Shown here piece by piece: positions 34,331 to 43,232 of a DNA stretch of 43,232 nucleotides. Source of the stretch: Purshia tridentata (taxonomy: Eukaryota; Streptophyta; Magnoliopsida; Rosales; Rosaceae); contig QANT01003424.1 in assembly GCA_003254885.1 (NCBI GenBank), positions 1-43,232 of the forward strand, given 5' to 3'. The position numbers were made by a program, and so were the translations under genes. Every line of letters begins with the position of its first letter. The stretch's first letter is position 1. Below the pieces are notes generated by a model. That model was not told where the DNA came from and did not search any database. It worked only from the letters and a program-made list of their open reading frames with translations.

Positions 34331-36606
34331 CTAAACTGTCATGTACTTGAGAACAGCCCCACGAAGCTTTTCCATGAAGTCTGCTGCTTGCTTCTGCAAG
34401 TCATAAATTAACATTTATACATATCTTAAGAGTTTAATTCACTATAGATGCAGTTACTGAATAAGATTTAACGGTAACATTTGTGTGTTTGTACATCTCT
34501 TTTGAGTATTCTTCACCTATACTAGAACTGATGGTATTTCAGGTAATTGAAACAGTGATTGCTCTACTTGGGCATAAATCTTTACCTGTATGAGAAGTTG
34601 GACCCGGGTATGAAGATACCAATACAGAGTTATCTTCAATTGAGTTTTACAACAGCAAATCTCTTGCTTGCTATTCCTCTAAATCCTCTCTATATGTGCT
34701 CTTCTAAGGTCAACTCAAGTAACCCTAAGTGTCAAGACAAGAGTGGACCAATCCAACAAAACAGAGAGCTTTGAGTAATTTATGCGTACTAAAGTTAGCA
34801 TCCAGGCAGGAACTAAGCTTTTTGTTCATCCAGGCAGGTTTTTGCTTCATATAACTAAGCTTTTTGTTCATAAATGGACAGTGTGGTGACAGAAAGAGGA
34901 ACTAAGTAATTTTTCAGTTGATTTATGTAATTAAGAGAAAGTGCTTCCTCACGTTTAGGTTTAACTTTCATTAGAACATCTGCTACCCTAGGTAGAATAA
35001 GCATTGTCACATAGCTGGAAAGTAATACCATGCTAAGGTGAATACTGTGTATTTTATGAGTGATCTTGCAATTTCTCTGCCTCAAGCTCGGAAATACAAA
35101 AAAAGTCATGGGATAAACTATCTTGGGCAATATGAAAGAAGCTTTTCCAAGGAAATTACCTGGTTACCCTTCTGTGCATTTGCTATGTTTTCATCAAGAA
35201 GTGTTAACAAGGATCTATTAAGTTCGTTGTGCTCAACCATGTCCAGTAACTGCATTGTCAAGATTCAATAATTCAGTTGAGCAACAAAAAGTACAAAAAT
35301 GTTTAATTTTGACACTTGATTGAGTGAAAGAGCACATACAGTTGCTTTTACATCCTTTGATGTCAAGATTTTGGTTAGACTTTCCTTTGCTTTAATGAGG
35401 TCAATTTGCAATTTATCATACGCTTCTGTAACAGAAAATGTAGCAAGGAATTGCGGGTTTCAGTAAGCAAGAAAGAATGCAAACTCTTTATCACTAAAGT
35501 TTGTGAACTTTATCAAACCTGTTCCTTCCTGCAGGGCTTTCTGCAATGCTTCCAGCTCAATCAATCTATCTTCTGTTTCCTAGTATACCCATCAGCATAT
35601 TTGCACACTGTCAATCTATCAATTAACTTGTTCCAGGATTGACCCAAATGTATAGTTTCAGTAAGGAACCTGAGTTTTTGATACAGCAAATCGAAGCTGT
35701 CCTAGCTCATATTGTAGGTGTGAGAAAAATTCCTTGTTCAATCTGCATATAACATATGTTAGGATAAAAGTTTTTCAGTGGCAAGGCAGAGGTTGCAGAC
35801 AGAAAAAAAAAATACATAGATTATACTCATTAAGAGAGTAAACACCAAATAGCAATACACTAAAAATGTAAATTGGAGTGCAATATAAAGAGTAAATGGT
35901 AAATGCCAATGTCCCTTCGAGCTTAATAGCACGCCATTTTTTCTTTTAAGCTTTTCCTCAAACAAATGCCATGCATTCCCTACATTCTCATTCTCTTAGA
36001 GCTAACACAGAAATGGGTTTAAAGCACTAACCGTGGCCTCAACCTCGAAATCTCGAACTCAAACTCCCGAGCTTCGGTATTGAGAAAGTACTCGATCAAC
36101 TCCTCCGCAGTATCTGGCGCCATCCGAGACTAAAACCAAGCAAACAAAAGCACAACCACTCGAAATCAATCACAAACACACAAAAACCAAAAAACTATAT
36201 TAAAAAAAAAAAAAACAGAGACCCAATTCATGAAAATTCAAAACCCAATTCTCAAATTACTTGTCTAAGGGCTCTACGGCGCTCTTTTTCTTCAAGCACC
36301 TGGCGCTCGAAGGCTTCTCGAGCTTCGGAGTCTCTTTCGAGCCGTCTATGGAACTCTCGTCGGGCCAGATGGCCCGTCTGCGGCGGCCCGAGCACACCTT
36401 CTGGATCCTTCCTTGGATTAAAAAATAAACAAATTAAAAATTGAAAACTGTATGCTTTGCAATTGAAATGAAATTTGAGAAGCAGAGCAGAGTTTGAAGG
36501 GTACCCATCCAATGCAGGAGATTCTTGTGGGCCTGTAAGAGCTCGTTTTGGGTCTTGTAAGTACGGCGGAGCCGGTGATGGCGATGCCAATGCTTAGAGC
36601 GGCCAT
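34331..36606 (-). CDS. Probable plastid helical protein of unknown function (At1g62780-like)
   Basis: Eight exons join in frame with GT-AG borders: 36505-36606, 36261-36407, 36032-36129, 35670-35742, 35519-35579, 35340-35425, 35160-35249 and 34331-34393. They give 239 residues. The first ~32 residues (MAALSIGIAITGSAVLTRPK onward) lack acidic residues and look like a transit peptide. The rest is strongly charged and helical: an Arg/Glu-rich stretch near 45-83, then heptad-like Leu repeats (LIELEALQKALQEG, LIKAKESLTKIL) suggesting coiled coil, and a C-terminus KLRGAVLKYMTV. I recognise no catalytic motif. From its position beside EF-G and PMEI genes, and its size, it is probably the counterpart of Arabidopsis At1g62780, an uncharacterised protein. 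The least certain border is exon 1 to 2, where acceptor AAG|GATCC was chosen because only this frame has an ATG start. Confidence 0.8.
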
Positions 36607-36679
36607 TGGTTTTTGAAGCTCTGCTCAGCCTCTGGTTTTTGCTTTGTTGTCGCTTTGTTATCCGTTTAGGTGGCACAGA

Positions 36680-37868
36680 AAGGTAAATAAGACTGTTTAT
36701 GGCGCGAAATCCAACCGTTTTCTGAAGGAAAAATGGGATTTCTCATTTTTTAATAGAAGCTTCTGTGCAACCCTCTTGATTTGTCTTGGGTATTTCTAAA
36801 CTAATTGGACTACGGTGTTGAGTGTCAAGCCCACCATATTCTTTGAACCGATTTATAAAATAGAAATTACATTTTAAGGTCCACTTAACAGTTAATGTTC
36901 ACTTTGTCTCGTTTTGATTCACAAATATTTTTTTCCATCATTATCATTTATGAATTTTCTAACATTTGTCATTTTTGTCAATTTCGCCAAAATATCATAA
37001 ACAAATATTAAATGAAAGGCAAAAATGGTCTATTATTTCTCATGTTTTTTCAGTTTTTCTTCTCAAATTTGGTCTAACTTTTAATTTATTAAATCCCCAT
37101 CAAAAGTCAGCAATCTTATACTATTTTGAAGCTATAATTCTCTTCTTTATAACCATATCTCTCTTTCTTCCTTTTTCACTGTCTTTCTTTCTCGCTACAT
37201 ATCTCCACAAGTACTCTCCCATGGCAGTGGCAAAGAAAATAGAGACGGCTGGTTTGGTGATTTTCTGGCATCGAAAGGTGGCATTATTATAGGATCTAAC
37301 TTCTCTGCCATTAAAGACTATGATGTTTGTGCCTTTCATAAAATTTGGACCTTCAAACAATCCAATAGTTAAAGGATGTTACATCAATTTATTTGATATT
37401 TAATTAAAAATATATTATTTATACCCTCTAAACCCTCATATTGCTTGAAGCAATAAGATTTTATTAAAACCTAATAACACGGTCTAGATCGAGGTCTCAT
37501 GAGCGCGATAATGAAAGCGATGTCTTTGGTGAAGCAACGGTGACCAACAGCCCTACACAAGCCCAATAACAGGTAGAAACATAAGTCGCAGGCTAAAAGC
37601 CTAGGGTGCTTTGAGAAATTGAAAAGCAATCTTGCATGGGCAAGGGGATGAAGAAAGCCATGGATACTATGCAGGCAAGCTCGCATATCGATCATAAGTC
37701 CCTATACGTATGTAGCATCGAGTACAATCGTCTAATTGAGGTTGCTTACCTTATCCACGCCATAAAATTGAGCGATTTCTTATCATGCTCCTGCCCGAAC
37801 CCTAATATATCCAACAACCATATGCCATAGTTGCTCCTCAAAACCCAAAGGAGATGATAGTGAATTTC
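36680..37868. other. Spacer left of the CACTA element
   Basis: No gene is supported. 36680-37440 is A+T-rich. 37470-37860 is more GC-balanced (ATGAGCGCGATAATGAAAGC, CATATCGATCATAAGTCCC) and could be a gene or transposon remnant, but neither strand gives a recognisable product. Confidence 0.45.
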
Positions 37869-38717
37869 CACTACACCATTTCTGGGCTATCACCACCACC
37901 AATTTTTTTTGTTATCTATTAAATCAACAACCACTATATTTAGTTTGGATTGCCAATTGCCACTTTGCAGCCACTAAAATCATGTTGGAGGCACAGGATG
38001 GGATGGCAAGCCATCTAAAGAAACCCACATGTAAGAATGGTGGATTTTGTAGACAAAAACTGTCAACACATTCTGACATTTTTGCTTCTCACTTATCCTG
38101 CAGATAGTTTCTATATTGGTGGAGCAATTATATCATTAAACAAAGTCTCCATGAACTTTGGTGACTAATTAGTTAGAATTCAAAATTCATTTTTTCACCA
38201 AATTAAAATTGCAGCTATTTAAACTACATTTTTATAATTCTGGCTATTTGTAGAACCTTTTCCCGCTCTATTATTTTTCCCACTCTATTATTTTCAAATG
38301 GTGCTTGCTGATCCAAGCATTGCAGCAAGAATTATGCATAAATTCAGACCACAGCACAATATGTCAACTGAATTTTACATTAACTAATTCCATGAAGGAA
38401 TTCATAAGTTTTCTTTACACCAATTTACAAAAACAATAAAACCAAAAGAGTAAATACCACCATGTGACCCTCATAAATAGAGAATCACCACATTGCCAAA
38501 ATCAGAAAGATCTAATGTATACAGAGGAAAAAAAAAATATCAACTAATTTGCACTAGAAGTCTAGAAGCCTATAACCATCTCCCCATTCATTGTATGTAA
38601 TGCGCAGTCTCTTCATAAATTCAGATACAAAACTCAAACCAAGGCAAACAAATCAATATGAACAAATAGAGCAAGAAAATAATAATCAAAAGAGAATATA
38701 AATGACAAGATTAATAC

Positions 38718-39045
38718 CTTCTCTAAAGCCACTCTTGAATCAACGAGGCACATTGAGCAAATACCTCATCCTTCCAGTTCTCGTGGTCTTTCGTCGAATG
38801 GCATACTCCAGTGATCTCGTTTTGAATACCAAAAAGCAACAAAAACCATAAAAATAAACTTAGACCCAAGCTACGCAATGTAAAAGAAAGAGAGAGAGAA
38901 AGAGAGGTGTACTTACACTTCTTCTTCCGGGGGGCAGGAAATCCACAGGTGGCGCAGCAACTCTTATGGAGATGGAAGCTGCGACGGCCTCATGTGACAC
39001 AGAGGGTGTGGGTCTTGGTCCTCAACTTACTAAAACTCCCTATTC
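38718..39045 (-). pseudogene. Ribosomal protein eL37 pseudogene fragment, introns kept
   Basis: On the minus strand, 38937-39045 matches the N-terminal half of eL37 (KTHTLCV, then a stop in place of the zinc-ligand Cys codon, then GRRSFHLHKS and PAPRKKK). After an intron-like gap with donor T|GTAAGT (38936 down to about 38817), 38718-38816 matches the second half (WSM, then AIRRKTTRTGRMRYLLNVPR, a stop, FKSGFREG). It then ends at a donor-like GAAG|GTATTAA with no final exon nearby. Defects: in-frame stops, a deletion that shifts the frame before AIRRKT, and a mutated start region. Kept introns rule out an mRNA-derived copy. It lies inside the CACTA ends, so it was probably captured as genomic DNA. 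Confidence 0.85.
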
Positions 39046-39058
39046 CCTGACCCTGTTT

Positions 39059-39712
39059 TCATTTTTGTAAAAATTCACACACACACACAATAAAACCAGT
39101 CAGCCCAAGCAAACTGATAAAGAAGAAGAAGAATGAGAGAGGGGGAGAATACCATTGTTGGAGAGAATTGAGGCTTTTGAATTCAAGTACAATTGACCAC
39201 ATGCATTTACACCAATGGAAAGAGCAGAGGAAGAGGAGCAAAGCCCAGTAAAAATCGCCATCATTTGCCGCCAGAGTCGCCGGAGATCGGCGATTGAAGG
39301 TGACAACTTTAGAGCTTCGATCCGCCGCCGTGGCTGATCGGATGGAGAATCTGAGCACACCATCGAGCTTAGGACATCTAGAGGAGAAGAAGATGGTGGT
39401 GGACTGTCTCGACGCCACCGGAATCAGGTCAACGCCGGCAAAGCCATGACCAGATCTTTGGGTTGATTTCGGGTTTTCTGGGTCATCGGAGCAATGAGGG
39501 AGAGAGACGAGGAAGAGAGGAGAAGATCCATGGTGGTTTTGCCACCATCCATAGTCAGACGACGTCGACTCGCTGGAGAGTGATCGGCGTGTGAGAGAGA
39601 AAGAGGAGAGAGACGAGAGCCAAAAAAAAGGTGTGTGAGAAAAGCAAGGAGTTAAATTTTGGTTATGTGGAAATTTTCGATGGAAATTTTGAAAAATTTT
39701 AAATTTCGACAA
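39059..39712 (-). other. Ser-rich 217-codon open frame inside the CACTA element
   Basis: This is the longest frame in the element (minus strand). The predicted product is rich in Ser, Phe and Leu with no domain I recognise, and the DNA is biased by CT-rich tracts that suppress stops on one strand. Part of it (39270-39365) is similar, in inverted orientation, to 40843-40935. I regard it as a remnant of captured or nested DNA rather than a real gene. Confidence 0.25.
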
Positions 39713-40935
39713 AAATTAAACGGAAATGACGAAAATTACTATTAAAATATGAAAATTTTGAATGAAACTTTACCATATGTTTATTTAACATATTATCTAC
39801 TACTTTGATAAAAAACATTAAAGAAACTAAATTATATAATGGATTTCATGTGATATAAGATGAATATAATGCGCGCTGGAGATAAATACTGTACAATGAA
39901 TAGTTCACTAATTAATAATTACATAAATTTTATTGAATAAATACCTTAGTTTTATTTATATTATAATTTTGATTTATAAATTAAACATAAATAATCATAT
40001 GATAACTTGATTTGAAATTTATTAAAAATGTTAATTTATTGGTTATGGACTGAAAAAGATTAAAGAAAAGTTAAGTTGTGAGACCTAAGAAAAATTTTGT
40101 TAAATTTATTTGGAGATAACAATAAGTTTTGAAGATTCATGGAATATTATTTGAGGTTATGATGTTTGTTATGTGCATTATTTAAGGTTTGGAGATTCTT
40201 GGAGTGGGGACAAAATAAATGTTTGGAGATTCTTAGATATTTATTTAAGGTTATAAGGATTTTTGACTAATTAATTTAAGTAATTAAATATTTATAGGAG
40301 TTATTGAGAATTATTTAGAAACATATAAATTAAATTGAATGAGATATGGGTACTTAAAATTTGAAGTTAAGGTGATAAAAAATGGTACAAGATGAGAAGA
40401 ACCCTTAGGAATTTTCGGAACATTTTTGGACTCGGATCATTGATTGGTGATATATTTAAAGATTTGGACGAGTATACCTTTAATATAAAAGTTTGGATTT
40501 AAGAAGAAATAATTGAATTGTATCTTTATAAATTATGATTTTGGCATTGTTAGATAGAACTCGAACTCACGAGCATGTAGGCGAAAACGGATTGCGAATC
40601 GAAGTTACGTAGCCCAAATTACAAATATTTGAAGCATAGGGGCAAAATGGTAATTGCAGGTTAGATTTTAAAAAAGTAACAGATCTGGTTTTCTTCTTTC
40701 CTGAGCTCTCTCTCCCTCCTTTGCAATTTTCTCTCTCCTCTCCTCTTCTTTGACCAAATTTTGATCGCTTATATGTCTCTCATCTGAGTTTCGATTCCGA
40801 CGATTTTGGTGTCGTTAGAAAGCTATCGACAACGCCTTTTCACTGGTGGTCTCAGATCACTCATCCGACCATCCACGAAGACGCAGTGACACAAAACCAG
40901 TCACGCCTTTCGCCCGGCGATCTCCCATTTCCAGC
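39270..40935. repeat. Inverted homologous segments within the CACTA element
   Basis: Minus-strand 39365-39270 (TGGTGTGCTCAGATTCTCC onward) and plus-strand 40843-40935 (TGGTGGTCTCAGATCACTC onward) align over about 90 bases. Both can be read as a VxSDxxSDxPRRR peptide and both end in a CGATCTCC word. Beyond them lie TTTCG-rich tracts (39655-39710 and 41065-41185), again on the outer sides. The arrangement suggests two oppositely oriented copies of one source sequence around a 1.4-kb A+T-rich core. Confidence 0.5.
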
Positions 40936-41064
40936 CACGACAAGACCCCAAACCGCCCAAGACCTCTTCCTCTCATTAAGCTAGACCTCATGGTACCATT
41001 CCCTTGCCTCAACAACCAACCACAAAGCCATCACTTTGGGTTTTTTACTGAGTTGTGAGTGGTG

Positions 41065-41185
41065 AGTGAAATTTCGGTAAATTTCGATTATTTCGGCAAA
41101 ATTTTAACGAAAAATTAATAGGTTGGTGTTAAAATTTCCATACCTCCCAAAAACAAAATTTTTGGCGAAATTTCGCCGAAAATTT
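41065..41185. repeat. TTTCG/CGAAA-rich palindromic tract
   Basis: Words such as AAATTTCGGTAAATTTCG and TTTTTGGCGAAATTTCGCC repeat here and form short palindromes (GGCGAAATTTCGCC). Related but weaker tracts lie at 39655-39710 and 13485-13570. This looks like a dispersed repeat family of unknown type. Confidence 0.5.
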
Positions 41186-42008
41186 TGAAATTTAACACCT
41201 TGGAGATAAGTAAAAGAAAGAGTAAAGTTTTGTATTTAAAACAAAACAGGTGCAAAATTACAAGATTGCCCCTAGATGTCTAACGTCCATAACTTATGAA
41301 CCGTAACTCCGATTCACGCATTCTTCGTATCTACGTACTCGTAGTCTTGTGCTATATTCTTTATTTATTTTTTCTAATTACAACAGAGATAGATGATTCG
41401 AACTTAAATATGTATGAAGGGAGCTTTTGTCCTCGTACTCTATTCAAATAGACCAAAATTTCGTTCAAAAATTAAAACTTAAATTTGGTCAGATAAAGGT
41501 CAAACCATGAAATAATTCGTTTAAAAAATAAATGTTTCAAATATTAAATAATTGTGAAAACCCCCACTTTTAAATTTTATATAAGAAACAAATAATAAGA
41601 AAATTTTGAAAATTTTTATTTTACTAAATTAAGAAACAATAGCTATGACAACTTTTTTAATCCCACCTTCTAATTAATATCCAGATAGTCACCATTGTAA
41701 AATTAGTTTGGTCTTAAGTGGGAAAGGATAATTATGACAACTGTATTGATCTCACCTTTGCCTATTGGTTGTATTTAGGGTAGGAAAGGTATAATTATCC
41801 CCACTAATCTCCAAATTTGGTTACTATATTTATTATACAAATTAGTGGGTCCTTAGGCAACTATATCTCCACCATAAACATAGTAATCACTAACAGTTAA
41901 TATTAGTGACCACCCTATATATCAATTGGCACCCTCTCATTTATGGTTGCAAAAATAGTGGCCTTTGGCCAGATTTGTTGTAGTGTGCGCTAAGTAGCTA
42001 GCTTATAG

Positions 42009-42306
42009 TGGCAATCCACATGGGGATGTTCTTCCATTTTGTGTGTGAGACCATTCCCATTGATGACTGATTATAATTTGACAACAATTAACAGAGGCCG
42101 TATATTACACAAGATAAACAAAAGCTTGGCACAAAACTTAATTTAGAGATTTGTCATTTTACACATCAACCAGCAAGCATAAGACCCTCTAACACAAAAA
42201 CCAGAAAACCAGCAGGCACAAATTAACAAATTAGAGCAGTACTTTTTATATTTCTATCCATTATCAAGACAAGTGTTCTCATCAGTGAGTGCAGCACTCA
42301 CCCAAG
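42009..42306 (-). pseudogene. Truncated, deleted copy of the PMEI gene 3' end
   Basis: The plus-strand sequence matches 31491-31953 in pieces. First comes the 3' flank (GATGTTCTTCCATTTTG through AACCAGCAAGCATAAGACCC and CAGCAGGCACAAA). A deletion of roughly 165 bp follows, then TTTTTATATTTCTATCCAT, a further loss of about 19 bp, and the coding stretch that includes the ENTCLDG-encoding segment (CAAGACAAGTGTTCTCAT, GTGAGTGCAGCACTCACCCA). It stops at about 42306. Most of the domain and the start are absent, so no protein can be made. It begins only ~25 bp outside the CACTA right end. Confidence 0.9.
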
Positions 42307-42548
42307 TGTTCTTTTTTATATAAGGATAAATATGAAGCTGACATTAGTGAAATTATAGAGCCATATAATTGTTACATTATATTAGCCCTATACTTTGGAT
42401 TTGGTTTCATACTTTATTTTTTTTTTAATTATATATACTTACTCTTTTGCGTGTATTACGTACACATTTATAATTCCCACAAAGTTAACTTACCATAGTA
42501 CTTAGTGACTAGACACTCTCATTTCAAAGAAGCACTTAGAAAATTTTA
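42307..42548. other. A+T-rich spacer
   Basis: Between the PMEI fragment and the solo MITE arm I see only A+T-rich DNA with a T-run near 42418 and no gene. Confidence 0.5.
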
Positions 42549-42752
42549 AAATAATGTTATTCTTACCATATTTTTATATCATGTTTGTTGTACCATCTTA
42601 CGTGTCATTATTGTACTGGCAGGGTGTTTCCTTATTTTTAGGGTTTTTATTTTTATTTTTTTAATGTCCAATGTATGGATGACATATAAATTGCTACATA
42701 AAATAGTATAAAATTATAGTATAAAAATGTGATAAGTATAGCATTGTTAAAA
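42549..42752. mobile_element. Solo arm of the long-TIR MITE found at 11 kb
   Basis: This segment aligns over about 200 bp with the right arm at 11190-11372. Shared words include CCATCTTACGTGTCATTATT, TTTCCTTATTTTTA, AATTATAGTATAAAAATGTG and TAGCATTGTT. The inverted partner arm is missing, so the element is half a copy, either truncated or a derivative. Confidence 0.85.
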
Positions 42753-43232
42753 ATTTTAGTATCTCCTACATACCAGAGAAACGAGTATATGGTCATAAGT
42801 TCATAACAAAGTATGACATAATTCCATAGAGTAAATAAGTTGTCATCACCATAATGACTAAAGGCATGTTTACCTATTGGTAGTGAGAATGCAAAAAGTG
42901 TGAATGATTTTTATTTATGTCTTTTACTCAAGATATGGTAATCATTCACATATTCATTTTCTTATTTACCAAACTTGAGGAGAAATAAGAGTGGAGGTGA
43001 GGCCCATCAAAATTAGGAGTGAAATTCTTGATTTCGGATGATTGAGACTCTTTGGGAACTCGAAGGTCGGATTGAGATAGGGATAATGGGAGTGTATTTT
43101 TCAAGTCTAAAATACCCTCATATTTTTTATGAAAATTCAAAAATATACATCTTTTATTTTAAATAATAAATTATACTAATATTATAATAATATTAAAATA
43201 CCATTAATTTTTTAAACAATAATATTATTCTT
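42753..43232. other. A+T-rich right edge
   Basis: No gene is supported. The last bases (AATAATATTATTCTT) equal the central turn of the MITE at 11.18 kb, so another copy may begin just past the window edge. Confidence 0.4.

Larger units (their letters stand above)
37869..41985. mobile_element. Putative non-autonomous CACTA (En/Spm) transposon, 4.1 kb
   Basis: The left end reads CACTACACCATTTCTGG and the right end, inverted, CACTACAACAAATCTGG: the first seven bases are identical and 14 of 17 match. CACTA at both termini is the hallmark of this superfamily. Subterminal DNA repeats GCCACT/AGTGGC and GTGGTCACT-like words, as CACTA elements do. The flanking triplets are TTC and TGC, so the expected 3-bp target duplication is imperfect. 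No transposase is seen, hence non-autonomous. It carries a decayed eL37 gene fragment and two inverted copies of another sequence. An alternative is chance matching of two unrelated CACTA ends. Confidence 0.65.

Noticed and set aside
36252..36590. Alternative frame reading through intron 1 of the plastid protein gene
   Set aside because: It begins with TTG, not ATG, has an upstream stop, and contains the intron; the frame from the ATG at 36606 with splicing is better.
39059..41058. LTR retrotransposon inside the CACTA element
   Set aside because: No gag/pol frame, primer-binding site or paired direct LTRs could be found; the related segments are inverted rather than direct.
1..43232. CRISPR array, operon or bacterial-type system
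   Set aside because: All genes are plant nuclear genes with introns; no regularly spaced short repeats occur.

Overview
The window is nuclear DNA of a flowering plant, almost certainly a eudicot. The genes have GT-AG introns and AT-rich intergenic DNA, and the products include plastid-targeted proteins and plant-type glycine-rich RNA-binding and pectin-methylesterase-inhibitor proteins. The short-intron, TE-littered layout would fit a woody rosid such as a Rosaceae species, but that is only an impression. Single N bases (9429, 12768, 17434) and a poly-C tract show that this is draft assembly.

Layout: 1-3.8 kb is gene-free AT-rich DNA. 3.95-8.81 kb (-) is an RZ-1B-type RRM/CCHC RNA-binding protein whose RRM is split by a 3.85-kb intron. 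9.4-13.0 kb is repeat-rich: an acidic ORF remnant, a nested fold-back repeat, a MITE with very long inverted arms, and a mitochondrial insertion (NUMT) with two tRNA copies and a nad1 exon 2 remnant. 13.83-17.23 kb (+) is the co-chaperone HOP/STI1 in seven exons, with a heat-shock element upstream of its TATA box. 17.97-21.86 kb (-) is chloroplast elongation factor EF-G in four exons, carrying two apparent frameshifts. 23.65-25.27 kb (+) is the type II NAD(P)H dehydrogenase NDC1 with a 5'UTR intron. Two related secreted PMEI-domain genes lie at 25.93-26.52 and 31.76-32.38 kb (-). 34.33-36.61 kb (-) is an eight-exon gene for a 239-residue, probably plastid, helical protein of unknown function.

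The right-hand 6 kb is mobile DNA. A putative 4.1-kb non-autonomous CACTA element (37869-41985) carries a decayed ribosomal protein eL37 fragment and inverted copies of another sequence. Beside it lie a truncated copy of the PMEI gene's 3' end and a solo arm of the 11-kb MITE.

The genes do not form one pathway. Several serve plastid function (EF-G, NDC1, probably the 239-aa protein), HOP serves Hsp70/Hsp90 folding, and the PMEI proteins act in the cell wall. From memory, HOP, EF-G, two PMEIs and an unknown plastid protein match the order of Arabidopsis At1g62740 to At1g62780, which suggests an old conserved block. No wholly new system was found. The most checkable observations are the broken EF-G frame, the gene-carrying CACTA element, the NUMT and the fold-back structures.
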